A DNA stretch of 64,000 nucleotides from Uranotaenia lowii (GCF_029784155.1 NC_073693.1:332882592-332946591); one strand, 5' to 3'. Counted from the first letter of the stretch, positions 35,101 to 44,162 are shown. Numbers and translations: made by a program. The notes: generated by a model from the letters alone, not told the origin.

Positions 35101-38100
35101 GGCTCATTTTGACGACTCTTGACAATGCCTAAACAAAATGACAAAATGGCCTTCAGGAAACAAAAATACACAAAAGACGGTCAAAATGGGACGAAAAACA
35201 ACTGATGCATCCAAAAAATACGCCGGAGCCCCGGGAGGTTTTCCTGGGCCACCCTCCGCAGAAACCCGGAAGGTTTTCCGGTACGGCATTGCCGAGCAAT
35301 GAAAATTTAAAAAATCCAATAGCGATGGCCTTTTTAAGTAGCTGGCAGACCCCGTAAATGAGGAAAATTGCTGAACTTGGGCCATGTTGCTGATGTGGTT
35401 CTGTGAAGTTTTTTTTAACAGATGGCTTTGCTAGACGCTTCGATTGCTTGGCCTTGCCCGGGGGAGCGGTGGCCAGAGTCGGGACAGCAGCCACGAACAG
35501 CACTACTTAAAAATTTGAACACGACTGGAGCTAGGACACAGATTGGCAGTTATATTTATAACTTTCCAAGCACCAATCCGTATTTGCGCTTAATTGATAT
35601 TGGTGTACCAACACACAGCCAATACAAAACGATATTCGGAAAGGATGTCCTTGAGTTGGAAAGTTTTCGTGACGCGAAGTTCGTTTTCGAATTTCAATTT
35701 GTACCCCTATAGTGTTGCCGTAAGACGTAATTCTACGTCAAAAGGGGTAGCCAATATCGTCTGGGCCGGCTGAGAGGCCCTTGACTTTCCTCAAAGCTGC
35801 CTCAAGTTCGACGAAAGAGAAGTTGGTGTTATAGATCCTTTCGTTCAGGGATGGATTTGTTGGCAAAGGTAGCATAGTGATATTTGAGGGAGATGATATG
35901 GATGCAAAATGGGAGCAGAAGGAGTTGGCCAGGGTCAAAGGGTCGTTTGTGTATTTCTGGTTCAGAAGAAGATGGAAGCGATTGCTTCGGTGTTCGCCGT
36001 TGAGTATTTTTATTTTATACCAGAGCACATTGGTTGAGGTGTTTGTGAATTTCTGCCAGCTGTTGGCTTTGGCGGTGCGAACTATGGCTCTGGCTTGTGA
36101 ACGGGCTGTCTTGAAATCTGAGAGTGCCTGTTGTTTTCTAGGATCATCATTTGGAATTCTTTTCAGATATCGTCGTGCTTTCCGCCTTTTTTTTAATAGC
36201 GGAGCGGACTTCTGGACCTCACCAAGGGACTGCAGTCTTGCCGGGGACGCCGCTGGTCCGCGGGATGTTTTTAGTTCCTGCTTCCAAAAGTATTTTTGTA
36301 AAGGAGGGAATGCATAACGATGTTTCAAGGGCTAGTGATTTATCGACTTCCATTTGGTATCCTATCCAGTCTGCTTCGTCGTACTTCCAGCGAGGTCTGG
36401 TCGCGGATTTAGGTGTAGGGTGTTCGAGCTTAATCAAGATTGGGAAATGGTCACTGCAGAAAGTGTCGTCAAAAGTTTGCCAACCAAACTTTGGTCCGAG
36501 CTCCCTTGAGACCAGTGTGATGTCGATAGCGGACAGATTGCCGGAGGCAGGGTCTATTCTGGTTGGTTGCAAGTTGTTTAATATAGTCAAGTTTCGGCTT
36601 AAGGCTAGGTCTTCCAAAAAGGCGCCTTTATTGGTGGTGTGGGAACTGCCCCAGCTAGTGGAGTGGGCGTTTTGGTCACCCATGATGATGAAAGGGGGTG
36701 GAAGCTCTGATAAGAGATGCTCTATTTCACTTGTGAACTGATGGTAGGGCAGTTGTAGAGGAATGTAGAGAGACACGACGGTTCGGTATCGGTGTGTGGA
36801 CTCTGACACAGACTGCGTTTAAAGTGGTGTTGATTTTGAGAAATTTGTAGGAAGTGTTGATTTTTACGGCTAGACCGGCGCCTTGGCGTGATGACTGGTC
36901 GGATACCGTATGTAGATTGTATCCTTTTATGATGTTTTGTGGGATTTTGGAGTTCGTTAGTATGTCTTGGATAGCAAAAATAGTTGGTGAAGCATTTGAA
37001 AGGAAGATTTGAATATCAGGAAGTCTTTTTGTGAGGCCTCTAATGTTCCATTGTATGGCAAAATTTTGAGATTTTTTTTGAGCAGGTCTGTTAGTCAAGG
37101 TGGTATTGTAAGATTGGTTCTGCATTCTATTTAGTGTGCTTGACGGTGTATCCATATTTGATTGGGATAGATTTAATTTAACGGTTTTGGTTTTGTGACT
37201 TACCGGACTGCTTGGAGGGGTCTGGTGTTGTAGTGTTACCTGGCTGGGTGGTTTGCAAAGAGGATTAAACTCATAAAAAAACTATAAAATTAAAGAAAGA
37301 CATGAAAACCTACAAAGTGTCCTATACCCTTTTTCAAACATTATTCAAATTTTACATACACAGCAAAGTTTTTATTGCTGGAAACCAGCAAAATTTTGCT
37401 GGTTTTTGTCCCGCTGACTTTCCAGCAAAATTTCCAGCAATTTGAATTGCTGGAAAAACCAGCAAACATTAGTGCTGTATTCCAGCAATTCAAAATGCTG
37501 GAAATCCGCAATCCAATTTCCAATTTCAAAACATTCGGCTGTATTTGGTATCAAATTTATGTTTCAATTCGAAATTAAGTATTGAATACTGGCTGTGCCT
37601 ATAATAAATAAGAGTTATTCCATTTTTTCAATTATGTGGTATTTATTTCCAAAATTATACATTTTTCTAATATACCAGCACCGGTTCTGCTCTGGGGTGG
37701 AAGCTTTGTGCCAAAGTGCCACCTGAAATAAAGTTTTGATTAGTATCTTTCATAAAATATCTACCTATCCAATGAAAACTCACCCTTGACTTGATGTCTG
37801 CAGACCATGGTTGCTATACTATAGAGGAAAATAAGAATAATTGATTAATCTATTCAAAGTTCATGAAATAAATTCTCACCTTTTTCAGCGTACGAAAACA
37901 AACAGACTCCAATTTGACAACTCGATTGCTGATTTTCCAGCAAACTAGACCAGTTGCTGGAAAGTCCAGCAATTTGAAAACCGATTGCTGGGTTTTCAGC
38001 AAAAATGACAAAAACACAACCGAATGCTGAAAAATCCAGCAATCAGAAAACCGATTGCTGGTTTCCAGCAAAAAATTGGATTGCTGAACATTTTCTGCCA

Positions 38101-38323
38101 TTTTTTTTGCTGGAAATCGAGGCAAAAATTTACTGTGTAGATTATATAACAAAGGTCTTCTTGTTTTTCACAGGTCAACTTCAGCAAAAAGCGACGAAAC
38201 CGGATGCGAAACGACGAGGCAGCCATCATTGCCTTATCCCGGTCCCGGTCGCAGAATCTGGCCGCACATCCGCTAGCCGACCAGGACGCCGTGGTAATCT
38301 ACGATGAGCGGACTGCTCTGTAA
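22791..38323 (+). CDS. Single-pass membrane protein with Gln/His-rich cytoplasmic region (5' partial)
   Basis: I did not recognise the family. Exons 22791-23157, 23298-23549, 23606-24254, 30103-30248, 30641-30810 and 38174-38323 join with matching codon phases at all five junctions and GT/AG borders. The product has a Ser/Thr/Pro-rich segment with several N-glycosylation sequons (NMSS, NFTV, NVTS, NGTE, NSTN), then one hydrophobic helix (23411-23494, LPTLIWAILIGTIVILIVIL) followed by FFCCWLQPRTRK. This suggests an outside-in topology with a cytoplasmic C-terminus. The cytoplasmic part is Asn/Ser-rich, then about 150 residues rich in Gln and His, then an acidic run (FEDDDDDDSG), and a basic tail (VNFSKKRRNRMRND) ending VVIYDERTAL. 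Expression and role are unknown. The extracellular N-terminus must lie left of 22791, possibly outside the window. Confidence 0.85.
23298..23549 (+). CDS. Membrane-protein gene, transmembrane exon
   Basis: The acceptor is AAAACAG|GG at 23297/23298 and the donor is ACTG|GTAAGT at 23549/23550. It contributes the last ectodomain residues (PEDVLLFNSTNGLYQQ), a roughly 25-residue helix and a basic stop-transfer sequence (QPRTRK). Confidence 0.88.
23606..24254 (+). CDS. Membrane-protein gene, Gln/His-rich exon
   Basis: The acceptor is TTTCAG|TT (23605/23606) and the donor CAGAG|GTGAGC (24254/24255). It starts SHNSIVPKSQTSDSNQLVMP, passes PPPPNNNSGNN, then Gln/His repeats encoded by mixed CAG and CAA codons with CAT/CAC from about 23902. 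Mixed codons argue for selection or age rather than a fresh CAG expansion. Antisense frames here (23768-24280) are shadows. Confidence 0.88.
24485..25411. mobile_element. TA-flanked CACAG element with CCTGTAA arrays
   Basis: Ends CACAGAAAAAATTTTTGACT (24485) and CACAGCAAAAATTATTTCTT (complement, ending 25411), with TA at 24483-24484 and 25412-25413. Near both ends the motif CCTGTAA or TTACAGG recurs, mostly beside TGTC or ATTTT (24547, 24598, 25215, 25265-25285, 25332-25350, 25370). The middle is AT-rich with no transposase. Confidence 0.8.
25930..27780. repeat. Diverged array of about 150-bp units
   Basis: Units share AGCCACCGCACGCAT(C/T)GG, an AATGGAGTTATGGCTGTTTT-like part, CCCTACATTTTTCAATAAAT and AGCATGTTCGGACTTGAAAA. 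Starts of the first part are near 26082, 26232, 27215, 27350, 27490 and 27652, so spacing is about 135-160 bases where uninterrupted. The transposase relic at 26255-27020 separates two units on the left from four on the right. Confidence 0.7.
26255..27020 (-). pseudogene. Mariner/Tc1-like transposase relic
   Basis: On the minus strand, fragments in several frames recall the transposase at 4588-5598. There is a helix-turn-helix-like segment (VKNPTWSGSKITKSLKM, 26870-26820), then RYSGPKDRKLHLKLLRMIKV and GCDIAKKFNADRCTVS (26825-26700), and a degraded YDGWM(T)K stretch near 26605. Stops and frame changes are frequent, and no catalytic triad can be assembled. Termini are not clear, although GTTCACGAAAGAAAGTGGAC at 25840 has the look of a Tc1/mariner end. 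Confidence 0.6.
28090..28600 (-). repeat. Repeat family A, reversed copy
   Basis: Read on the minus strand this has the family A units (GGAGGG pyrimidine and purine blocks near 28220-28250, 28375-28420 and 28525-28560). It ends at 28165-28105 with the tail, seen on the plus strand as TTCCCTACAGATTCGGGAAC. The G run at 28223-28250 is the expanded purine block. Confidence 0.7.
28601..30102. other. Intron sequence without recognised feature
   Basis: No repeats with clear borders and no credible exon. It precedes the exon at 30103. Confidence 0.4.
30103..30248 (+). CDS. Membrane-protein gene, second Gln/His exon
   Basis: The acceptor is TTCACAG|A (30102/30103) and the donor GGAG|GTAAGT (30248/30249). 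With the AG carried over from 24253-24254 the frame reads R-EHQIQQHHYHHQQQ, then KLVHHKSMWAINPLYASSG. It has no start codon of its own, which makes it easy to miss. Confidence 0.85.
30641..30810 (+). CDS. Membrane-protein gene, acidic exon
   Basis: The acceptor is GAAACAG|TG (30640/30641) and the donor CAAAG|GTGAGT (30810/30811). It encodes VIHDSGSSRGRGSGGFEDDD, then TSYRTRSLPSWGKNKQRPLS and NADDLDELYAK. It ends in phase 0, compatible with the terminal exon at 38174. An antisense LINE begins 23 bases after the donor. Confidence 0.88.
30933..31620 (-). pseudogene. LINE 3 RNase H and C-terminus
   Basis: RNase H removes RNA from the cDNA hybrid. FGHLPHAYTDGSKTNNGRVG (first catalytic Asp in YTDGSK) is followed by SSEAFAILKAAET (Glu), a degraded middle Asp region (IFSYSASVLSAL) and a C-terminal Cys/His segment, CPCCDTEITIKHILVTCPQN. 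The stop is at 30933. The Asp of the middle motif appears replaced by Tyr, so catalysis would be impaired even without the frame breaks. Confidence 0.82.
31600..32809 (+). mobile_element. Tailed retroelement in LINE 3, about 21-bp target duplication
   Basis: The sequence AAGCTGTCTAAAGTGGGCTTG occurs at about 31600-31620 and again at about 32789-32809, flanking an insert of about 1.17 kb. The insert ends in (AAG)n on the plus strand (TAAGAAGAAGAAGAAG, 32772-32788), as expected for target-primed retrotransposition. The body is noncoding and carries SINE copy 2. Its family was not recognised. Confidence 0.8.
32442..32635 (+). mobile_element. tRNA-derived SINE, copy 2
   Basis: The same SINE as at 3561 and 40191, with A box TAGCTCAGTTGG and B box GAGTTCGAGCCC. 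It ends in an A-rich tail and is flanked by a perfect 11-base duplication, ATCACATGGTT (32431-32441 and 32636-32646). It sits inside another retroelement. Confidence 0.9.
32857..34133 (-). pseudogene. LINE 3 reverse transcriptase
   Basis: Two frames in tandem. The first (about 34133-33723) has SLTGKTTLLHIFNEIW, IPIVKPKQDPHLLDSYRPIT and FRSGRFTDDYFQELEM. The second (33765-32857) has MSKAFHRVDRVAII (motif A), VHGGVPQGSVIAPTLFLIAI and a C-terminal LLGIWVDDRLNFNLHL. The catalytic YADD region falls in a frameshift near 33470 and is not readable in this frame. The RNase H part continues at 31620 after the insertion. Confidence 0.82.
34135..35737. mobile_element. Unidentified 1.6 kb insertion with internal hairpins in LINE 3
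   Basis: Splits the LINE 3 frame between DDIGYPF (35738) and KNLSLTGK (34133). Inverted segments inside include 34310-34370 against 34970-35030 (TGTTCCACAAACTGGAAG against TTTCAGTTTGTGGAAC) and 34588-34683 against 34772-34863 (CATACATGAAAGTGCCCAAC). CGTAGAATTACG lies near both outer ends (34157 and, inverted, 35731). A GC-rich stretch at 35215-35290 and an antisense Lys/Pro-rich frame near 35500-35410 are unlike the surroundings. No family was recognised; target duplication is at most about four A residues. Confidence 0.5.
35738..37155 (-). pseudogene. LINE 3 endonuclease and start of RT
   Basis: Apurinic-type endonuclease in three frames. The first (37155-36727) has FAIQWNIRGLTKRLPDIQIF and IFAIQDILTNSK. 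The second (36809-36219) has IIMGDQNAHSTSWGSSHT, SAIDITLVSREL and FCSDHFPILIKLEH (catalytic SDH). The third (36328-35738) has the linker and the RT start, AALRKVKGLSAGPDDIGYPF. Frame changes near 36790 and 36270 make it nonfunctional. Confidence 0.85.
37359..38137. mobile_element. TA-flanked CACAGC element with dense TTGCTGGAAA arrays
   Basis: Ends CACAGCAAAGTTTTTATTGC (37359) and CACAGTAAATTTTTGCCTCG (complement, ending 38137), with TA at 37357-37358 and 38138-38139. TTGCTGG or CCAGCAA and close variants occur roughly ten times in 37375-37505 and ten or more in 37928-38115, in both orientations, while the middle 400 bases have almost none. It lies in the last intron and ends 36 bases before the terminal exon. 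No transposase. Confidence 0.85.
38174..38323 (+). CDS. Membrane-protein gene, terminal exon
   Basis: The acceptor is TTTTTCACAG|GT (38173/38174). It encodes VNFSKKRRNRMRNDEAAIIA, then LSRSRSQNLAAHPLADQDAV and VIYDERTAL, with the stop TAA at 38321-38323. The balanced codon use and clean phase with 30810 support it despite a 7.4 kb repeat-filled intron. Confidence 0.88.
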   Translation, partial: VNFSKKRRNRMRNDEAAIIALSRSRSQNLAAHPLADQDAVVIYDERTAL

Positions 38324-40178
38324 ACCTGCAACCTTCCATCTATTTAGCACATAGATTGTTCAAATTTCCGTTTGGCTGTATTAATTCATGTTTTTTTTTC
38401 GTTTCCAGTTATCAGTTACAAAGTTTGTTATTTTTGTATAGAAATTTTTCCTGGTGATAAATTAAGCTTAAATTTGAGGTTATAAAACTAATATAACTTT
38501 CTTTTCAAATTTATTTCCTGATAAGCATGGCCTAAGTTGAGTGGAACAGGTAAATGTCAAGTTTACCAGTTTTAACACACTTTCCCTCTATATAGTACTT
38601 AAAATTATTATCGGAGGAAGTTCTTATGTCTCAGCCGAAAATAAAACTTTCTAGATCGAGAAAAACTGATTCGTTAGTCGTTAACTAGCCACCCTCAAAT
38701 CATTATCACTAAAAACCGAGAGAAAGTGAGCGTTGTTATTTATACAAAATCCCGAAAACTTGGATAAATTTCGATACCAAGAGAATACCGTTTACAAAGA
38801 CTGATAGATTTCCCAATTGTAAAATAGAAGATATAAAGAATTCTTATTCCATCACCTGTGGGGAAGCTCAAACAAATAAAAATAATTCTTCACATTTCAC
38901 ACTAACAGAGTACTAATATGTGATTTAAAAACACAGAGCAAACCCCGGAAATGAATCAATGTTTTAAAAATCCACGCAACAAAGAAAATAAATCACTAAA
39001 ATAAAAAATCATCCCTCAGAGCCGTATTGTCAGTCAGACGTGACCTTAAACCAAGACGTTAGAAAATACGAATAAATTAAATTTCCTTTCCGAAAACTTC
39101 TTAAAAAAAACAAAATTTCGATGTTCGCGAATTTAATAAGTATCCATTTCAATAAACATATAAATCGTACTTTAGCCTACGGCGCGTATCGCATTCAGTA
39201 GAGTCAATCGCATTAGGAAATTGAATGTTTAAGAAAAAAAACACGCTTCCCCTTTAGTGAAAAATGTAGGCAAAATTTTTGAAAAAAAATCGTTAATCTT
39301 CATTTTACATTAGGACAACTTGTCTAAATCAATATTTTCCAAATATGTTTTATTTCTAGTCACGTGTAGGCATAATCATCATCATTGTTTTAAATGTTAG
39401 TCATTATATAGAATCAACCAGTGAGCCAAAGCGAAAATCTCAATAAACTTTATGTGTTTTGAAAATATATGAAGAAAAAAAAACCAACCCCGATAAGACG
39501 CGAATTCTCAAACTTATTAAACGTTCTATTAAGGGTAAAGTCGGAATAATTGAAAGATCTTTTAGTTGAGTAAGAACACTTAAAATAATAACTAGGGATA
39601 GTTGTAAATTTGGCGCATTGGATCGTGTTAAATTTGAGAGGACATCGACGGATAAGGGGGGAGAAAATGAGAAAAACCATATCTAGAAGATACTGTTAAA
39701 TTGTTTTAAAAACAGATTTCGATAGAAGATGGAGGTAACAACCCGATATGCGAATGGTTAAAGTGGAACAGGAAATATGAGAAGAGAAATATTTGAAGAA
39801 GAAAATGTAAAACAATCATGGAAATAAAAGTCATGCGAATTGATCAAAAGGTCTTCACTCTGAATTAACTGAAACAATCTCCGATAATACCTTGACCAAT
39901 TTGAATTATTCGAAAATGTTATGAAATTAAGAATATACAAATTCAATAAAAATATATTGCAGTTTCATTTGGTTTTAACACTGATTGCATTTTCTAAGTT
40001 TGTTTTTGTTTGTAGCACTTTCGTATCTGGAGTATGGACTTTGCTCAACTAGATGATCCCTGATTGCAACCTTTCTTTCAACTTCCCGTTCTATTCTCCT
40101 GGAAATGTTCTATTTTTCTGGAAAATGTCGGCGATGTTAAGAAGACTTCCCACCCCAAGCAACCAAAAGTCGCGGTAT
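38324..40178 (+). other. Likely 3' untranslated and downstream noncoding DNA
   Basis: No further exon was seen. AATAAA-type signals occur at 38640-38645 and again near 38880 and 38985. The rest is AT-rich without recognised repeats up to SINE copy 3. Confidence 0.45.
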
Positions 40179-40190
40179 TTCTTAAACATG

Positions 40191-40380
40191 GCTTGTGATA
40201 TAGCTCAGTTGGCAAGTCTGTTGTCACCTGAGCCGATGTCCGCGAGTTCGAGCCCAAGAGTAAACATTGAACACAGTTGTACCGGATAGTTTTTCAATAA
40301 CGATCCGCCAACTGCAACGTTGATAAAGTCGCAAATGCCATAAAGATGGTAAAACGACTATAATCGAAACAAAAAAAAAA
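40191..40380 (+). mobile_element. tRNA-derived SINE, copy 3
   Basis: Third copy of the SINE, with intact A and B boxes and an A-rich tail. A perfect 12-base duplication, TTCTTAAACATG, flanks it at 40179-40190 and 40381-40392. All three copies are on the plus strand. Confidence 0.9.
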
Positions 40381-40888
40381 TTCTTAAACATGACACTTTT
40401 AAGTTCACAATTGGCTGAAAAAAGGATTTTCTATGTACCTATAAAAGTTACTCTGGAACTTCCAGCACCTTTCGAAAGGTAGCAATACTGAATACGGAAC
40501 TTCTAAGCGCTTTCTATGCGACATTTTTCAAGAAGGATCCAAACTTTCGCAAAGCTTTATCTAATGAACTGTTCTTCAAATATCTGTCCAAATTTTTTTT
40601 TTGTTTTAATGAGAAAAATTCTTAAAAAACAACAATCAAGAACAAAGAAAACAACTGATATTTTTTAAATTTGTTTTCTACATATATCAGTGCGATCAGG
40701 TTGTCAGAGTAATCTGACAACTGGATATTTTTAGCGGATGATATATAGATATTCCCTTAAAGGCTGTATAGCATTCTTTACAAACATCGTAACGAACTTC
40801 CAAGTTCGTTTAAGAACTTAAATTTTGGGCTGATTAAAATTCTCTGGGAACTCAGATTGGAGCTGATTAAGCTTCTATGAAACCGTTT

Positions 40889-41214
40889 AATTGAAATACA
40901 CGTGTGGTTAAATTCCCGAATCTCGATTTCTAGCGCCTAAAAACGAATTTCGAGATTCGGGAACGTAAGTGGAGATGGATTGGGCACACGCTGCGAAGAG
41001 ATGAAAACGAGATTTGCAGAGAGGCGCTAGATTGGAATCCAGAAGGTCATCGAAGAAGAGGCAGACCCAGAAACTCGTGGCGGCGAAGCCTAGCCGCTGA
41101 AATCTGAACTGTCGACGAGAATCTTGACGTGTGACAGTGGAATGAATTTATTTTCTTATTTTACAACTAGGCACGGATTACTAAGATTACATAATGAATT
41201 TTACGCCTCCTACA
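40889..41214 (-). repeat. Copia 3' LTR, split by a LINE fragment
   Basis: Matches the LTR at 44163-44277 on both sides of an insertion: AATTGAAATACACGTGTGGT (40889 onward) and TGTGACAGTGGAATGAATTT through CCTCCTACA (about 41127-41214). Confidence 0.8.
40914..41125 (+). pseudogene. RTE-like LINE C-terminal fragment inside the LTR
   Basis: The plus strand reads KWRWIGHTLRRDENEICREA and then GHRRRGRPRNSWRRSLAAEI (about 40970-41107). This is the characteristic C-terminus of one large LINE group (IGH.LR, then GRRRRGRPR..WRR). A small hairpin (CCCGAATCTCG against CGAGATTCGGG, 40914-40967) precedes it. It is heavily truncated. Confidence 0.7.
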
Positions 41215-43302
41215 CTCCTCCCTAATCCGTGACGCCTACAAGTCCACAAAATTGCTGCTGCATCTGGACAGCTAAAGGCTTCGTGAACTCATAAGCCGGT
41301 TGATCCGTCGTCGGGATGTACTTCACCTTCATCGCTCCTTCCTTCAGACTCTCGTGCACGAAGTGGTAACGAATGCTCACGTGCTTCGTTCGGGGGTTGT
41401 ACGCTCTGTTTCCAGCGATGCTGATTGCTCCTTGGTTGTCGCACTGGTTCCTCCTCGAAAATCTGCGACCGCAAGTTCGTCCACCACATGGCCTCTTGGA
41501 TGGTTCGAGACAGAGTCATGTACTCCGCCTCACAAGATGACAGGGCGACAGTCGGCTGCTTCTTGACGTTCCACGAAATGGCTCCTCCCTGCATCGTAAA
41601 CACGTAGCCAGTCGTCGACATCCGGTTGTCCGGATCTCCTCCCCAATCGGCATCGCTAAAACCGACCAGCTCAGATGATCCACGCTTGCTGTACTCCAGC
41701 TTCTTCGTTGTAGTACCCTTCAAGAAGCTGATGATTTTTTTGACTGCTTCCCAGTGCTGTCGTCCTGTATTCGAACAAAATTGACTCACTGCATTGACCG
41801 CATAGGAAATGTCCGGGCGAGTTACTTGGGCTGCGAACGACAGACATCCCACCGCTTCTTTAAATGGCACCTTCTTCATTTCAGCTTCTTCTTCCGGACC
41901 GTTGGGACCCATGGACTTGCCCAACCTCACGCTCGGATCTGCTGGAATAAGCACCGGTTTCGCAACTGCCAATCACCTCGACTGGATAATCTCCTCGACG
42001 TATGCTTGTTGATCGAGCTAGAGCTTTCCCTCTCCTCGATCCCTTGTAATTCGGACACCTAGACAGAACTTGGCCTCACCGAGATCCTTCATCTTGAACT
42101 GCTCACACAAGTACGCCTTCAGCTTCTGCTTCAACTGCCGGTCTTTGGTGAAGATCAAGAAATCGTCAACGTAGATTGTGCAGTACATCATCCAGCTGAG
42201 CATTCCAAACGCGGCTTTACTGCTTCAAGCCGTACAGTGCCTGCTTCAGCCGGCAAATCTTGCCACTCCGGTTCTCCACACCCTGCGGCTGCGCCATGTA
42301 TATTTTCTCGTCCTTCAGCTCGCCCTGTAGAAACGCCGTCACGGCGTCCATCTGATCGATGTCCAGATCATAAAGCACCGCCAGCGCCATGAGGTATTGG
42401 ACCGTCGCGTACCGCACGACGGGGGAATACACCTCATCGTAATCCAGACCTGGCCTCTAAGAACAGCCAGACTACGAGGCGAGCCTTGTACCGCTGAACA
42501 ACTCCATCGGGTCCACGCTTCGTTTTGAAAACCCACTTGTTCCGTATAGCTTTCCGCCCTTCGGGCAGATCGGTCAGCACCCACGTCTCGTTTTCGCTCA
42601 ACGACTGTAACTCTTCTTCCATGGCTCGAACCTAATGCTCTCAATCGAACCGACACAGAACCTCGTCGTAGGTAGTTGGATCGTCCATCTGCTTTGCATC
42701 ATCAGCCGTCTCGGGTGGCAACTGAGGGGAAACACTTTTACCAGAAAAGACCAGAAGCTAACGAAATCAGAATACTTGCCTGGATACCTGCGCTCCCGAC
42801 CGCTGCTTCTCAACCCTTGCTCATTAGCTGGTCTTTGAATTTGCGGTGGGAGCGCATTTTCGGCAGATCCGGCACCGCCACCAGCAACTTCATTTCCAGC
42901 ATTATCGATGCCAGGAAGGATAACGGCATCCCCCGGTTGTCGTGCGTCTGGACCAGCACAACCAACGCCTGACTCGAAGATCCCCTCAAAATTCAGTTCG
43001 AAGAATTCAACGGGTTTCGCATCACACGCTGCGCGTGCGTTCGCCTCGTCCTCAGCCAAAATCACAACATCTCGGCTGATCTGGAACTCGTTGCGCTCGG
43101 GGTCATACACACGATAGCCTTTGGTATCTTCACAATAACCAACAAAAATGCCGTTCTTTGTCTTGGGATCAAACTTCTTGCGCTTCGCTTTCGGGATGTG
43201 GGTCGTCACTCTTGAACCAACACTTTCAAGTGACGAAGATTCGGTTTCTTGCCAGAACACGCCTCTTCCGACGTCTTGTTGTCCAAACACCTCGTCGGAC
43301 AT
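41215..43302 (-). pseudogene. Copia reverse transcriptase and RNase H
   Basis: On the minus strand, an IPKAKRKKFDPKTKNGIFVG region near 43200 is followed by broken RT frames. They include VFKTKRGPDGVVQRYKARLV (about 42530), DIDQMDAVTAFLQGELKDEK (about 42360), YVDDFLIF (about 42170, catalytic) and FKMKDLGEAKFCLGVRIT. RNase H then reads QVTRPDISYAVNAVSQFCSN, GFSDADWGGDPDNRMSTTGY and ALSSCEAEYM (41800-41500). Several stops and frame changes occur near 42600, 42430, 42210 and 41980. Confidence 0.88.
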
Positions 43303-43905
43303 CGGTTGAGGAGATAAGCGGCCGTCGCGACTGCCTCTGCCCAGTACTCCTTACCAAGCTTCGCATCGTTCAGCATGCACCGTGCTTTCTCCACCAGTGC
43401 CAGTGTACGGTTCATTCTCTCCGCGACGCCGTTTCGCTGCGGCGTGTATGGACAAGTAGTTTGATGCCGGATACCCTCACGCTCCAGAACCTTTCGGAAG
43501 CCTCGGTTTGCGTACTCCGTCCCGTTGTCGGTACGCAGGATCTTCATCTTCTTGCCGCTTTGTCGCTCAGCATTGGCATTGAACTTCTGGAAAGCCTCAA
43601 GCGCCTGGTTTTTGCGTTCGAGAAAAAAGACCACGACCTTCTTGCTCGCATCGTCGACAAACGTTGCAAAATAACGACTGCCTCCAAACGATGACACCAA
43701 GATGGGCCTACAGAGATCGGAGTGTACCAACTCCAACAGCTCCGTGGCCCTTGATTCGCTGCTCGGAAACGAAAATCGTGCCTGCTTCCCTTTGAGACAC
43801 GACTCACAATCAACGATCGTTTCAGTTTGGAACTCCATACCGTTGGCCATTCGCTTCAATTTCTTCAAGCTGCTCTCATTCAAATGGTCTAAACGTATGT
43901 GCCTA
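43206..43905 (-). pseudogene. Copia integrase
   Basis: A gag-pre-integrase zinc motif (HIRLDHLNESSLKKLKRMAN and ETIVDCESCLKGKQARFSFP) leads into the integrase core with HSDLCRP (Asp), TDNGTEYANRGF (Asp) and NGVAERMNRTLALVEKARCM (Glu), an intact-looking DDE set. The frame is open from about 43905 to 43206 but lacks its upstream polyprotein, so no functional product is expected. Confidence 0.88.
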
Positions 43906-44097
43906 AACGTATGTGTAATTGTCCCTTCCACGCAGCTTCTCAATGGGGGGCAACGCAACGGATTTCCTGCCGACTCGAACGCTTCCTGCTCCGATCGTAC
44001 CGCTTCCGCCGGGTGCTTCTTTTCTTGAAGACTGCTGATGAGGACCATCTCCTAGGACTTGATGTGTCCTTACCGATTGCCGGCTTCGAGTGGTCAT
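43903..44097 (-). pseudogene. Copia gag N-terminus
   Basis: About 62 codons starting MTTRSRQSVRTHQV and ending LPPIEKLRGRDNYT, the copia-type gag start. It breaks off exactly where CTAAACGTATGTG occurs twice in tandem (43887-43914). The rest of gag and the protease are missing, and the next recognisable residues belong to the pre-integrase motif. Confidence 0.75.
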
Positions 44098-44162
44098 GCT
44101 TCAATCTTGATGTGACCAAAGAAAATTACTGTCTTCCGGTTTGGGTACCTGGGCCCATTACC

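Larger units (their letters stand above)
30834..37270 (-). mobile_element. LINE 3 with endonuclease, RT and RNase H; two insertions
   Basis: An antisense non-LTR retrotransposon inside the last intron. Its poly(A) end appears as the T run at about 30834-30843 and its 5' end lies between 37156 and 37290. The order of domains is endonuclease, reverse transcriptase, then RNase H, which fits the I/R1-type group. It is interrupted by a tailed element at 31621-32788 and an unidentified block at about 34135-35737. Several frameshifts show it is dead. I found no clean target duplication. Confidence 0.85.

Noticed and set aside
35104..35510. Histone-like pseudogene
   Set aside because: A Lys/Pro-rich patch and a GC-rich island suggested it, but no histone block could be aligned in any frame.
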